Positions 27,101 to 33,837 are shown, numbered from the stretch's first letter. The stretch is 64,000 nt of DNA from Chiridota heheva (GCA_020152595.1 JAIGNY010001840.1:191001-255000), one strand, 5' to 3'. The notes: generated by a model not told the origin, from the sequence alone. Made by a program: numbers and translations.

Positions 27101-29571
27101 TACGTTCCTCGGTTGCAATCTGATTGCATATCTATAGCATGGAAGGTAAGATATCCTAAAGTAAATTTACCCCACTAAGCGTAGTGGGTATATTTACGAG
27201 AGTTATACTTACTGTACCTTTCATGCGTCCCAACTCGCCTCCCTCTCTTTCAGTCCTCGGGGGAATTTTAAGTGAGGAATGTTAGAGGTATTATGGAGGT
27301 TAAGGCTGGGTTGGGGACTACATTTTTAAGGTCTGTTAGAAGTGCGTTAGAATCAGGTCATTGAACCAGATTGCATATTTATAGCACGGAAGGCAAGTAT
27401 AACTCTCGTAAATATACCCGCTATGCTTAGCCGGGTAAATTTATGCTACTTGTGGTACACAGATGAGTCATGATCTGTACGTATGTTCTAATGTTGTGGT
27501 AGTGATGTCATGAATGCTAATGTTCACTATTACAACTTAATAGTAGGCGGGGCTTTCTGACAAATTCTTGAAATAGGATAAATGAGCAATCGTTTTGGCA
27601 TCATACTTGCTTTGATGATGTTATAAATTATTGTGCAAATGCTAATGTAGTCAACAACATTTCTTGATCGGCCTGGTAGGTGTGGCTTATGAATAAATAT
27701 CATAGAACAAATATTATTTCATGATATGCAATAACATGACAGTTAAAAATTGAGTCCCAGCATCGCATTTATGCGTCCATATTTTTCTTTTCATGTACCA
27801 GCATTGCGTATACGCTATGGACAATATCATAGCATCAATTACATGGAATATATTCAAATTGGTGGGGTACTTTTTCGTTTTGTAAAATTAATGTAAATAA
27901 ACATTTTGTCTTACCTATTTTCAAGTGGGGGGGGTCTGTCAAACTTCCTGTTTTTGTAAGAAAAGGGTCAAACACAGGACAAAATTTTGTGAACGAAGCG
28001 AATCAGAGATTTGTATTGCCAATTTACACACAAAGTTACGAGTTGGCTATCTTCCGCCATTAGATAGTGACGATGAGTCTGATTTGGAGCCAGATTTTTT
28101 AGATTTCGATACGAAAAGTGATAGCGAGTGATTATGACAGTGATGAAGAGGAATTGACTATAAATAGTGGTGATATTTGGATCAACACAGATTAAGAAAG
28201 CTAAATGAAGCAATGATAATGTTACCAAACCTTGACAACATTTGTTTACGGAAGTGATTGGTATTCAAGCTAATCTACCAATTTAGTATTTTTTTTCTTA
28301 CAACACACTCTGTAGTCCACGGTTGGTCCCAGTTCTTCCTGGTATGGTGGCTAGAAGCTCTTTACTTTACATTAGCAAACAACACACATTGTACTAGTCT
28401 ACGGTTGGTCCCAGCTCTTCCTGGTATGGTGGCTAGAAGCTCTTTACTTTACATTAGCAAACAACACACATTGTACTGTAGTCTACGGTTGGTCCCAGCT
28501 CTTTCTGGTGTGGTGGCTAGAAGCTCTTTACTTTACATTAGCAAACAACACACATTGTACTGTAGTCTACGGTTGGTCCCAGTTCTTCCTGGTATGGTGG
28601 CTAGAAGCTCTTTACTTTACATTAGCAAACAACACACATTGTACTGTAGTCTACAGTTGGTCCCAGTTCTTCCTGGTATGGTGGCTAGAAGCTCTTTACT
28701 TTACATTAGCAAACAACACACATTGTACTGTAGTCTACGGTTGGTCCCAGTTCTTCCTGGTATGGTGGCTAGAAGCTCTTTACTTTTACATTAGTAAACA
28801 ACACACATTGTACTGTAGTCTTCGGTTGGTCCCAGCTCTTCCTGGTATGATGGCTAGAAGCTCTTTACTTTACTTTAGCAAACAACACACATTGTATTGT
28901 AGTCTACGGTTGGTCCCAGCTCTTCCTGGTATGGTGGCTAGAAGCTCTTTACTTTACATTAACAAACAACACACAATGTACAGTAGTCTACGGTTGGTCC
29001 CAGCTCTTCCTGGTATGGTGGCTAGAAGCTCTTTACTCTACATTAGCAAACAACACACATTGTACTGTAGTCTACGGTTGGTCCCAGCTCTTCCTGGTAT
29101 GGTGGCTAGAAGCTCTTTACTCTACATTAGCAAACAACACACATTGTACTGTAGTCTACGGTTGGTCCCAGCTCTTCCTGGTATGGTGGCTAGAAGCTCT
29201 GTGCTTTTAATTAGCAAACAACACACATTGTATGTTGGTCCCAGTCTACTACTGCGAAGAACTGCAGCAACGCAGACTTGTGCTAAGATTCATAATGAAT
29301 GCACAATTTGCAGTTTTGTCTTTTCCACAATATTTTTTAGTTTTTGTATTTGGTATTTTTCCGTAATGAATGAAAATATGCATTTATTTGCCATCAGAAG
29401 ATACTTTAATGCCCTGAAACTTGAGCGTTGTCTTTTTGTTGTTTTATTGTACAGGTGATGCAGTTTGGGCGAATCGATGGTCAGGCATACACCCTTGATT
29501 TTCAGTACCCTTTTTCGGCTGTACAAGCTTTTGCGGTGGCCCTTGCCAACGTCACACAGAGACTGAAATAG
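127..29571 (+). CDS. TULP4: TULP4-like tubby-superfamily protein, 3' part of gene (7 exons, 5' incomplete)
   Basis: Proposed coding exons are 127-192, 2015-2069, 7035-7217, 7525-7709, 9832-10090, 10881-12094 and 29455-29571. All have AG/GT borders and matching phases, and they join into 693 codons with a single terminal stop. The C-terminus is diagnostic: VFVMHNKAPLWNE, YQLDFGGRVTQESAKNFQ, then MQFGRIDG, YTLDFQYPFSAVQAFA and the ending NVTQRLK, the tubby C-terminal signature of TULP4/TUSP. The N-terminal part of the tubby domain is in the 7035-7217 exon (FMLLLEFMGGLVPLLKGRR, SKLRPEFVIYDP) and the middle part in the 9832-10090 exon (VTSNIWGTKFKIFGIP, NLGQVNYRTSLLHLQPRQM). Tubby domains bind phosphoinositides; TULP4 proteins are also known to carry N-terminal WD40 repeats and a SOCS box for a cullin-RING ligase, which would lie upstream of this window. 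Acidic and Ser/Arg-rich inserts split the tubby domain, as in the family. The last intron is 17.4 kb and full of transposons. The family call is firm; the first two exons rest on phase and splice signals only. Confidence 0.85.
268..1862 (+). repeat. 94-bp minisatellite, about 17 copies
   Basis: The unit contains TTTGAATATTTCCAGGATAA, AGAGTGACTATTACATGATA and TTGTTAGATCTTGG. Copies differ by scattered substitutions. Dimer-like variants (GGATGAA against GGCTAAG before the core) recur. It fills most of the intron between exons a and b. Confidence 0.95.
2015..2069 (+). CDS. TULP4: TULP4-like exon b
   Basis: The acceptor is a good tract, CTTCTCTTTGCAG, and the donor is GTAAGG. The exon has 55 bases, starts in phase 0 and ends in phase 1. 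It encodes NYISNPSSLREF then VCLPPSG. The phase-1 end fits the next exon exactly, which is the main support. Confidence 0.6.
2070..2619. other. Intron sequence without recognisable feature
   Basis: A/T-rich intron DNA after exon b, up to the 19-bp array. I see no exon, repeat or transposon signal. Confidence 0.5.
2620..4303 (+). repeat. 19-bp minisatellite (GATGCCATGTGGGACATGG), about 80 copies
   Basis: The unit length is 19 bp. Copies are divergent at 2620-3480 and become nearly identical at about 3780-4290. A non-repeat break occurs at about 2790-2884. Because 19 is not a multiple of three and the unit lacks stops, long open frames appear in several frames on both strands (Met/Cys/His/Gly/Trp one way, His/Pro/Ser the other). 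These are not genes. Confidence 0.95.
4304..4985. other. Intron sequence without recognisable feature
   Basis: Unique A/T-rich intron DNA. No splice-bounded exon or transposon motif was found. Confidence 0.45.
4986..5162 (+). repeat. Two-copy CT-rich tandem repeat, about 88 bp
   Basis: Each copy has a C/T tract, CCTACAAAAAAAAA, TGTTGTAAAAT and a TATCAT-rich end. The copies span about 4986-5073 and 5074-5162. Confidence 0.75.
5163..5671. other. Intron sequence without recognisable feature
   Basis: Unique intron DNA between the CT-rich repeat and the 33-bp array. No supported feature. Confidence 0.45.
5672..6766 (+). repeat. 33-bp minisatellite, about 33 copies
   Basis: The core is ACTCTGATAGGCATTCAAAA followed by GGATCATGCATCT. 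Units vary at the base before CTCTGATAG and by short indels. It lies in the intron before exon c. Confidence 0.93.
7035..7217 (+). CDS. TULP4: TULP4-like exon c: start of tubby domain
   Basis: The acceptor is CACCAG at 7034 and the donor GTAAGT at 7218. The exon of 183 bases runs from phase 1 to phase 1. It encodes LHCTMVRSGSESGAG, CFMLLLEFMGGLVPLLKG and RRVSKLRPEFVIYDPQ. These resemble the first strands of a tubby domain (a C-x-I-x-R-like strand, an F-x-L-x-L-E strand, then a Leu/Arg-rich loop and a V-x-DP turn). A GTAAT donor at 7089 could be used only by leaving this frame. Confidence 0.82.
7525..7709 (+). CDS. TULP4: TULP4-like exon d: acidic linker
   Basis: The acceptor is CTAACACAG and the donor GTAAGG. 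The exon of 185 bases runs from phase 1 to phase 0. It encodes an Asp/Ser-rich linker (GFSDSDDSDLFSSDEMD) followed by SPLPNKAKLYQDLYKETLPE. It lies between two pieces of the tubby fold and represents an insert in that domain. Confidence 0.75.
8062..9600 (+). mobile_element. I-like LINE copy A, 5'-truncated, dead
   Basis: It starts at the end of the reverse transcriptase domain (homologous to 15860 onward in copy B) and ends in CATCAAACAAACAAA. Fragments include RLCLDAYRTSP, PPFLLRCRKLSLSYAF and an RNase H domain with DGSKEGNKTA, FSAEAKAI, FSDSKA and IPGNDRADT-like motifs in shifted frames. RNase H after RT is typical of I-group LINEs. Frameshifts and a small deletion after NKTA show it is inactive. 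It sits in the intron between exons d and e, in gene orientation. Confidence 0.88.
9601..9831. other. Intron remainder between LINE copy A and exon e
   Basis: Unique A/T-rich sequence leading to the TTTCTCTTTGTAG acceptor. Nothing else was seen. Confidence 0.5.
9832..10090 (+). CDS. TULP4: TULP4-like exon e: middle of tubby domain
   Basis: The acceptor is TCTCTTTGTAG and the donor GTGGGT. The exon of 259 bases runs from phase 0 to phase 1. It encodes AHLVEVTSNIWGTKFKIFG then NLGQVNYRTSLLHLQPRQM, the core of the tubby fold where N-x-x-G-T-K-F is conserved. It ends in an acidic stretch, EFDPHLFSEDEEEEEESRA. Degenerate copies of this acidic end and its donor continue in tandem into the intron. 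Confidence 0.88.
10014..10560 (+). repeat. Tandem duplications of an exon end with its splice donor
   Basis: About five degenerate units start near 10018, 10139, 10243, 10362 and 10467, with lengths of 93-121 bp. Each repeats the acidic 3' end of exon e (GGGGAGTTTGATCCACAT and similar), a copy of the ACAGGTGGGT donor or a decayed form, and a G-rich spacer ending in CTCATCAG. Only the first unit is in the exon. The frame of exon e hits a stop at 10138-10140, and unit 3 carries its own stop. Confidence 0.8.
10881..12094 (+). CDS. TULP4: TULP4-like exon f: long insert plus C-terminal tubby strands
   Basis: The acceptor is TTTTTGACAG and the donor GTGAGT. The exon of 1,214 bases runs from phase 1 to phase 0. 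It first encodes about 350 residues of low complexity: an acidic part, three 11-residue repeats of KTKEETSIPLM type (11069-11167), a Ser/Arg-rich part (SSARKRSDRQRSKSTRE) and an acidic DSSESDEEDGD run. It ends with tubby strands CKSRVFVMHNKAPLWNE and YQLDFGGRVTQESAKNF. The insert is poorly conserved in the family and likely disordered. Confidence 0.9.
11069..11185 (+). repeat. 33-bp coding tandem repeat within exon f
   Basis: Three 33-base units and a partial fourth encode KTKEETSIPLM, KTKEEMSNPLM, KTKEETSIPLM and KTKEEY. The length keeps the reading frame, so copy number can vary without breaking the gene. Confidence 0.92.
12195..12907 (+). repeat. Compound repeat with 296-bp units, left part
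   Basis: It begins with ATAGCATTAGGAACCTGG and a TG/TATG-rich stretch. Units of about 296 bp follow, starting near 12284, 12580 and 12876 at a GTAAACRCGATATMTCAA-like word. Each unit carries GTGGTACACAGATAGCC, then a TGATG stretch and GGGCGGGGCTTAA. The third unit is cut by the DIRS element and continues at 27444. A second copy of the family lies at 38960-39560. Confidence 0.85.
12908..13054 (+). repeat. Left inverted terminal repeat of the DIRS-like element
   Basis: It contains GCTATAAATATGCAATCTGG, CAATGACCTGATTCTAACGC and CTCCAAAATACCTCTTACAT. The reverse complement is found at about 27270-27403 with modest divergence, which suggests an old insertion. Confidence 0.85.
13225..13410 (+). 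mobile_element. CR1/L2-like LINE 3'-end fragment
   Basis: It matches the 3' end of the minus-strand LINE at 42060-42660: an end of frame (TFKVNIDKFF-like), a GTGGTGGTGGTGTTAGTTTG stretch, GGGCTTTTTATGGGG and a CGTCATCTTGTTATG tail. It lies just inside the left end of the DIRS-like element, so it probably inserted there. Confidence 0.7.
13411..14341 (+). other. 5' part of the DIRS-like element, coding unclear
   Basis: This stretch lies between the left terminus and LINE copy B. A short frame with MSEESTSVSSKDLQLLQES at about 13707 could be the start of gag, but I cannot confirm it. A short TA run is at 14168-14184. Confidence 0.4.
14342..17470 (+). mobile_element. I-like LINE copy B (RT plus RNase H), 5'-truncated
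   Basis: It runs from just upstream of RT to the CATCAAACAAACAAA tail. RT blocks in two or three frames are GPDNLPYQFLKHLP, SSYRSITLTCCLCKFMGR, HQSSFRKRRNTLDHL, FFDLEKAFNTTW, EEGIPQGSILSSTLFNLSIN and the catalytic box FYVDDFTIFY. RNase H follows from about 16470 with IYTDGSKEGNK, FSAEAKAI, FSDSKA and IPGNDRADA. The 15347-15979 stretch is still open for 210 codons. Stops and frameshifts elsewhere make it inactive. It is nested in the DIRS-like element. Confidence 0.9.
17471..21430 (+). mobile_element. Middle of the DIRS-like element: gag-like, RT, RNase H and recombinase
   Basis: Blocks in order are: gag-like GLLTKRLDLFAGHFQDVL (18144-); RT entry WEKVTTDKWVLRTIRPGYH (18540-); KFKMEMLHSI and the motif-A-like VDLTDRYLHM region at about 18810-18910; YLDD at 19072-19083; RNase H at about 19600-19715; PGKENMIADLLSHLQGAP at about 19812; and recombinase from about 20340 to 21250, including STASAKCRGAIHALSLKEG (20730-) and HQVRSIATLMALF (21098-). 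At least four frame changes break it up. The right border with LINE copy C is approximate. Confidence 0.82.
21430..26082 (+). mobile_element. I-like LINE copy C, longest copy with ORF1 remnant
   Basis: The 5' UTR includes two tandem copies of a 46-bp segment (about 21530-21622). ORF1 starts at the ATG at 21673 and has a LINE gag-like domain (DNFERVSFFLINKVLQDL, LRSGDLLVHCTRDTQ, LNSSKGVVRTRDLAYLTNED). After a frameshift near 22115 it continues as TNTILLTFSTPTLPSHITAG and a decayed zinc knuckle (NPVHCQKCQRG). The endonuclease is mostly deleted, leaving FILLGNFNAHNPLWCSS (22687-22734) and its C-terminal part. RT and RNase H remnants follow (IYTDGSKEGDKTAAAA at about 25107) before the AAACAAACAAAC tail. 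It is inactive. The 5' end could lie anywhere from about 21300 to 21530. Confidence 0.85.
21673..22218 (+). pseudogene. LINE copy C ORF1 (gag-like) fragment
   Basis: The 181-codon frame from ATG at 21673 has the ORF1 features of I-group LINEs: a basic/hydrophobic RNA-binding region and RSGDLLVH, LNSSKGVVRTRDL and EELANQHVTEARRL blocks. A frameshift near 22115 moves the knuckle-proximal part into another frame, and the zinc knuckle keeps only CQKC. Confidence 0.75.
26083..27114 (+). other. 3' non-coding part of the DIRS-like element
   Basis: It resumes directly after the LINE copy C tail. It begins with about five degenerate 48-52 bp units (26117-26345, TTACTAACAAATTTTGGCAG type with GTTT-rich spacers). 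No coding signal was seen. It leads into the internal complementary region. Confidence 0.6.
27115..27225 (+). repeat. Internal complementary region of the DIRS-like element
   Basis: The first half (GGAAGGTAAGATATCCTAAAG) reads as the reverse complement of the left end at about 12910-12945. The second half (CCCACTAAGCGTAGTGGG to GAGAGTTATACTTACTG) reads as the reverse complement of the right end at about 27395-27443. This head-to-tail arrangement of both end complements is the hallmark of DIRS elements. Confidence 0.8.
27270..27443 (-). repeat. Right inverted terminal repeat of the DIRS-like element
   Basis: The segment at 27270-27403 is the reverse complement of 12908-13054. The last 40 bases (CTCGTAAATATACCCGCTAT to GTAAATTTA) pair with the internal complementary region rather than the left terminus. 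Confidence 0.82.
27444..27740 (+). repeat. Compound 296-bp repeat, right part of the split unit
   Basis: It resumes at CTACTTGTGGTACACAGATG and continues with a TGATGTCATG stretch and GTAGGCGGGGCTT, matching the part of the unit missing from 12907 onward. A 19-bp foreign word lies at 27521-27539. Confidence 0.78.
27741..28315. other. Intron sequence; short acidic open frame only
   Basis: Unique sequence. A 68-codon frame at 27925-28131 ends in an acidic run (LPPLDSDDESDLEPDFLDFD). It lacks splice or transposon context that would support a call. Confidence 0.35.
28316..29240 (+). repeat. 84-bp minisatellite, 11 copies
   Basis: The unit contains CTACGGTTGGTCCCAGCTCT, TCCTGGTATGGTGGCTAGAA and CAAACAACACACATTGTACT. 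The period is 28 codons without stops, so open frames of 178 and 316 codons arise. They are by-products. It ends about 215 bp before the last TULP4-like exon. Confidence 0.95.
29455..29571 (+). CDS. TULP4: TULP4-like last exon: tubby C-terminal helix
   Basis: The acceptor is GTTTTATTGTACAG. The exon has 39 codons including TAG and begins in phase 0. It encodes VMQFGRIDG, YTLDFQYPFSAVQAFA and ALANVTQRLK. These are the final strand and the hydrophobic C-terminal helix that fills the tubby barrel. It is separated from the preceding exon by 17,360 bp of transposon and repeat DNA. Confidence 0.93.
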   Translation: MMQFGRIDGQAYTLDFQYPFSAVQAFAVALANVTQRLK

Positions 29572-29853
29572 CGTTCCTGCTCATTGATTTTATGGTGCCT
29601 CAGCATTTTTCTAGTTAAACTAACAAAGATGTCACATTTTAACATCAATATTTGTTGTGCATTTAATGCATACCGTGAACTTTTGTACTGCCATTTGTGT
29701 ATATGTGTCAGATCATTTATTTTACGTAAATCAATCTTTTTCTGTTTCATAGCATCCAAGTGTACTAACATTGATTATTTTGCCAGTGTTGCAGATAGAA
29801 ATGGAATTGTTTAAGCACTTGTCATAAGCACTCTTTTGCAGATGTGTATGGTA

Positions 29854-29859
29854 AATAAA
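29854..29859 (+). promoter_or_regulatory. Poly(A) signal of the TULP4-like gene
   Basis: AATAAA lies 283 bases after the stop codon in an A/T-rich 3' UTR. It is the first canonical signal after the stop that I noticed. Confidence 0.55.
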
Positions 29860-30489
29860 AACAAAGGAGATTCAAATATTGTACTATAAAGTGTCATAGC
29901 TATCGTAAGCACACTATGCCCATCATATATGCAAACAAAGTCCACCAGAATCATTCACATTTTGGAAGTATTTATAGGGAGGGCTATTTGAGATATGGGT
30001 CTCAATAAAGTTAAATTGAGTTGAGAATTCCATATAAAATACTTGAGTGCAATGATTAGCAATTAAAAGAAAGAAAATATTCATGTCAAATCATTGAGTG
30101 GTTTTAATTTGCCCCTAATTCACAGAGTCATGACTGTCAATTTATATTCTTCATGACTGTTTTCAGAGACATGGCTAATGAAAGTTGAAAGATTTGTTTA
30201 AGATGTAAACTGTATTATGTGGAAAGTGGGAGGCATTTAAACTAAAATCTTTCTCAAAATTCAATTATTGGTTTCCATTTTGTCATCACAAATCTACACA
30301 TTCTCCTAAATGTTTCAGCCTGAAAATCAAAAAGCTACTCATTGCGCACAAAAACATTAAAAACATTTGCTTTAAAGAATGAGAAGAAAAGTCTTGGCGT
30401 CATATGATTAAGACACCGAGGTATTTGCTTTGTCTGGGTTGACCGTTTGCAACGGCATTTTAGACCCTTCAATCTGCAGGTGTCACATG
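29860..30489. other. Region just downstream of the TULP4-like gene
   Basis: Unique A/T-rich sequence. No gene or repeat was recognised. Confidence 0.5.
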
Positions 30490-31970
30490 AGCTGACTAGA
30501 TCTAAGGGGCTTAAGGATTCCTAAGTACTTACTAGGACTAGATCTAAGGGGCTTGAGGATTTCTAACTACCTAATAGGACTAGATCTAAGGGGCTGAAGG
30601 ATTCCTAACTACTTACTAGGACTAGATCAAGGGGCTTGAAGATTCCTAACTACCTAATAGGACTAGATCTAAGGGGCTGAAGGATTCCTAACTACCTACT
30701 AGGACTAGATCTAAGGGCCAAGGATTCCTAACTACCTATTAGGACTAGATCTAAGGGCTGAAGGATTCCTAACTACCCACTAGGACTAGATCTAAGGGGC
30801 TGAAGCATTCCTTATTACCTACTAGGACTAGATCTAAGGGGCTGAAGGATTCCCTACTACCTATTAGGACTAGATCTAAGGGGCTTAAGGTTTCCTAACT
30901 ACCTACTAGGACTAGATCTAAGGGGCTGAAGGATTCCTAACTACCTATTAGGACTAGATCTAAGGGGCTTAAGGATTCCTTACTACCTATTAGGACTAGA
31001 TTTAAGGGGCTAAAGGATTCCTAACTACCTACTAGGACTAGATCTAAGGGGCTGAAGGATTCCTTAGTACCTACTAGGACTAGATCTAAGGGGCTGAAGG
31101 ATTCCTAAATACCTGTTAGGACTAGATCTAAGGGGCTGAAGGATTCCTAACTACCTACTAGGACTAGATCTAAGGGGCTTAAGGATTCATAAGTACCTAC
31201 TAGGACTAGATCTAAGGGGCTGAAGGATTCATAAGTGCCCACTAGAACTAGATCTAAGGGGCTTAAGGATTCCTTACTACCTATTAGGACTAGATCTAAG
31301 GGGCTGAAGGATTCTTAACTACCTACTAGGACTAGATCTAAGGGGCTAAAGGATTCCTAACTACCTACTATGACTAGATCTAAGGGGCTTAATGATTCCT
31401 AACTACCTACTAGGACTAGATCTAAGGGGCTGAAGGATTCCTTACTACCTATTAGGACTAGATCTAAGGGGCTGAAGGATTCCTAACTACCTACTAGGAC
31501 TAGATCTAGGGGGCTTAAGGATTCCTTACTACCTATTAGGACTAGATCTAAGGGGCTAAAGGATTCCTAACTACCTACTAGGACTAGATCTAGGGGGCTT
31601 AAGGATTCCTTACTACCTATTAGGACTAGATCTAAGGGGCTTAAGGAATCCTAAATACCTACTAGGACTAGATCTAAGGGGCTTAAGGATTCCTAACTAC
31701 CTACTAGGACTAGATCTAAGGGGATGAAGGATTCATAACTATATACTATGACTAGATTTAAGGGGCTTAAGGATTCGTAAGTACCTACTAGGACTAGATC
31801 TAGGGGCTTAAGGATTCCTTACTACCTATTAGGACTAGATCTAAGGGGCTTAAGGATTCCTAACTACCTACTAGGACTAGATCTAAGGGGCTGAAGGATT
31901 CATAACTATATACTATGACTAGATCTATGGGGCTTAAGGATTCTTAAGTACCTACTAGGACTAGATCTTG
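30490..31970 (+). repeat. 42-bp minisatellite, about 35 copies
   Basis: The unit is GACTAGATCTAAGGGGCTGA plus AGGATTCCTAACTACCTACTAG. Variants include GGCTTAAGG against GGCTGAAGG, and TTACTACC against AACTACC. Confidence 0.95.
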
Positions 31971-31974
31971 ATCT

Positions 31975-32117
31975 CTTTTTTCCACACCTACTTCTTGCAC
32001 TCCCATCTCCTCAACCTCTTGTCTCCTTGACCTCTTGTCTTCTCGACCTCCTGTCTCCTTGACCGCTTGTCTCCTGGACCTCTTGTCTCCTCGACTTCTT
32101 GTCTCCTCGACCTTTTG
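31975..32117 (+). repeat. 15-bp CT-rich repeat (GACCTCTTGTCTCCT), about 9 copies
   Basis: Tandem GACCTCTTGTCTCCT variants lie directly after the 42-bp array and run up to a LINE 3' tail. Confidence 0.88.
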
Positions 32118-32205
32118 TCATCTCTGACATAATCTAATCTTTCTGGCACAGTTTGACCATTGGTGTTTTGATGCTGTTGAACCTCATCAAACAAACAAAG
32201 AAACA
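32118..32205 (+). mobile_element. Solitary LINE 3' tail related to copies A-D
   Basis: It shares the order CTGGCACAGTTTGACC, a GTTGAACCTCATC stretch and CAAACAAACAAAG with the ends of the I-like LINEs. No coding part remains. It may be a very short 5'-truncated insertion or a SINE using the same tail. Confidence 0.7.
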
Positions 32206-32429
32206 AATCAGACATGAGCTGACTAGGCAGCCAAATAATCCAAATTCAACTTGTCCCAGAATATTCTCATATTTGATTTGCAGAGTAAAAGGTCCAAGAA
32301 TATCAGATGATGGAGAGCAGGAATTATATTTTGTGAGTTGGGATGAAGGGTGGGTGATTATGTCTAGTATTGAGAATCAGATATTGATTGTATTCTTCAA
32401 AGATATAGTAGAAGGAACATGCACTGTTC

Positions 32430-33505
32430 AGGCACAATACAGCCATATATGCATAGCATCCTTAACACAATGTGAGGGCCACACAATAGCCACATATGCA
32501 TAGCATCCTTAACATAATAAGGTGGCCACACAATAGTTACGTATGCATAGCATCCTTAACATAATAAGGTGGCCACACAATAGCCACGTATGTATAGCAT
32601 CCTTAACATAATAAGGTGGCCACACAATAGCCACGTATGCATAGCATCCTTACCACAATGTGAGTGCCACACAATAGCCACATATGCATAGCATCCTTAA
32701 CATAATAAGGTGGCCACACAATAGTTACGTATGCATAGCATCCTTAACATAATAAGGTGGCCACACAATAGCCAGGTATGCATAGCATCCTTAACATAAT
32801 GTGAGGGCCACACAATAGCCACATATGCATAGCATCCTTAACATAATAAGGTGGCCACACAATAGCCACGTATGCATAGCATCCTTACCATAATGTGAGG
32901 GCCACACAATAGCCACATATGCATAGCATCCTTAACATAATAAGGTGGCCACACAATAGTTACGTATGCATAGCATCCTTAACATAATAAGGTGGCCACA
33001 CAATAGCCACGTATGTATAGCATCCTTAACATAATAAGGTGGCCACACAATAGCCACGTATGCATAGCATCCTTACCACAATGTGAGTGCCACACAATAG
33101 CCACATATGCATAGCATCCTTAACATAATAAGGTGGCCACACAATAGTTACGTATGCATAGCATCCTTAACATAATAAGGTGGCCACACAATAGCCAGGT
33201 ATGTATAGCATCCTTAACATAATAAGGTGGCCACACAATAGCCACGTATGCATAGCATTCTTAACATAATAAGGTGGCCACACAATAGCCACGTATGTAT
33301 AACATCCTTAACATAATAAGGTGGCCACACAATAGCCACGTATGCATAGCATTCTTAACATAATAAGGTGGCCACACAATAGCCATGTATGCATAGCATC
33401 CTTAACATAATAAGGTGGCCACACAATAGCCACGTATGCATAGCATCCTTAGCATAATAAGGTGGCCACACAATAGCCACGTATGTATAGCATCCTTAAC
33501 ATGAC
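32430..33505 (+). repeat. 47-bp minisatellite, first block
   Basis: The unit is GGCCACACAATAGCCACGTA plus TGCATAGCATCCTTAACATAATAAGGT. A second type has CCACAATGTGAGTGCC in place of CATAATAAGGTGGCC. About 23 units are present, with multi-unit blocks repeated. Confidence 0.95.
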
Positions 33506-33837
33506 TTGTTCTTCTCCTTAAAAATTTGTTCCAGCAAATCATAACCACAAACTAAATGTAGCAAATAATGAGACCACTTATCTTAATCAAAATAACCACT
33601 CAACCACACAATAAGGACTTCATCCATTGCTAATTTGATACTCAACACCAACTTCCACAACAACCCAGAACCAAATGGAGAACTAGTACAATGGAGCCAT
33701 TGATAAAGGAAATTTGATCCTAATGACTTGTGGTTTTTAGAATGAAGAAAATAAAGAGAAAAAGTCTGACCCGACCTGCTTATATATCAGGTCGGGTTTG
33801 ACTGTTTGAAACTTTAAGGAGCAGAACAACTAATGAA
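33506..33837. other. Unique segment inside the 47-bp array, with a stem-loop
   Basis: About 330 bp unrelated to the array. Near its right end is a perfect 10-bp inverted repeat, ACCCGACCTG (33769-33778) and CAGGTCGGGT (33788-33797), with a 9-base loop. No coding signal was seen. Confidence 0.6.

Larger units (their letters stand above)
12908..27443 (+). mobile_element. DIRS-like tyrosine-recombinase retrotransposon, interrupted by two LINEs
   Basis: Inverted termini (12908-13054 and about 27270-27403) and an internal complementary region (about 27115-27225) bound the element. Coding parts, in shifted frames, are a gag-like region (about 17900-18390), RT with PVDLTDRYLHM and catalytic YLDD (19072-19083, CMYLDDWLIVAEDT), RNase H (RLELEAVRQTLVHFL, MIRSDNTMVVAYINRQ), a Pat/DIRS-type region (FGLPDLDLFASVDNCKLPF, VAPNWPGRLLFPQLL) and a tyrosine recombinase with H-x-x-R (HQVRSIATLMALFGGVP, 21098-). 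The putative catalytic Tyr (FFSAYLEDIPDYQ, 21207-21209) is one frameshift later. Without the LINEs it is about 6.7 kb, normal for DIRS. Several frameshifts make it inactive. It lies in the last TULP4-like intron, in gene orientation. Confidence 0.85.

Noticed and set aside
27925-28131. Acidic 68-codon frame (DSDDESDLEPDFLD), possibly a transposase N-terminus
   Set aside because: No terminal repeats, downstream catalytic domain or splice sites were seen; too little to support a call.
28258-29458. Two repeat-protein-like frames of 178 and 316 codons
   Set aside because: They follow the 84-bp (28-codon) minisatellite exactly and lie in the last intron of the TULP4-like gene.
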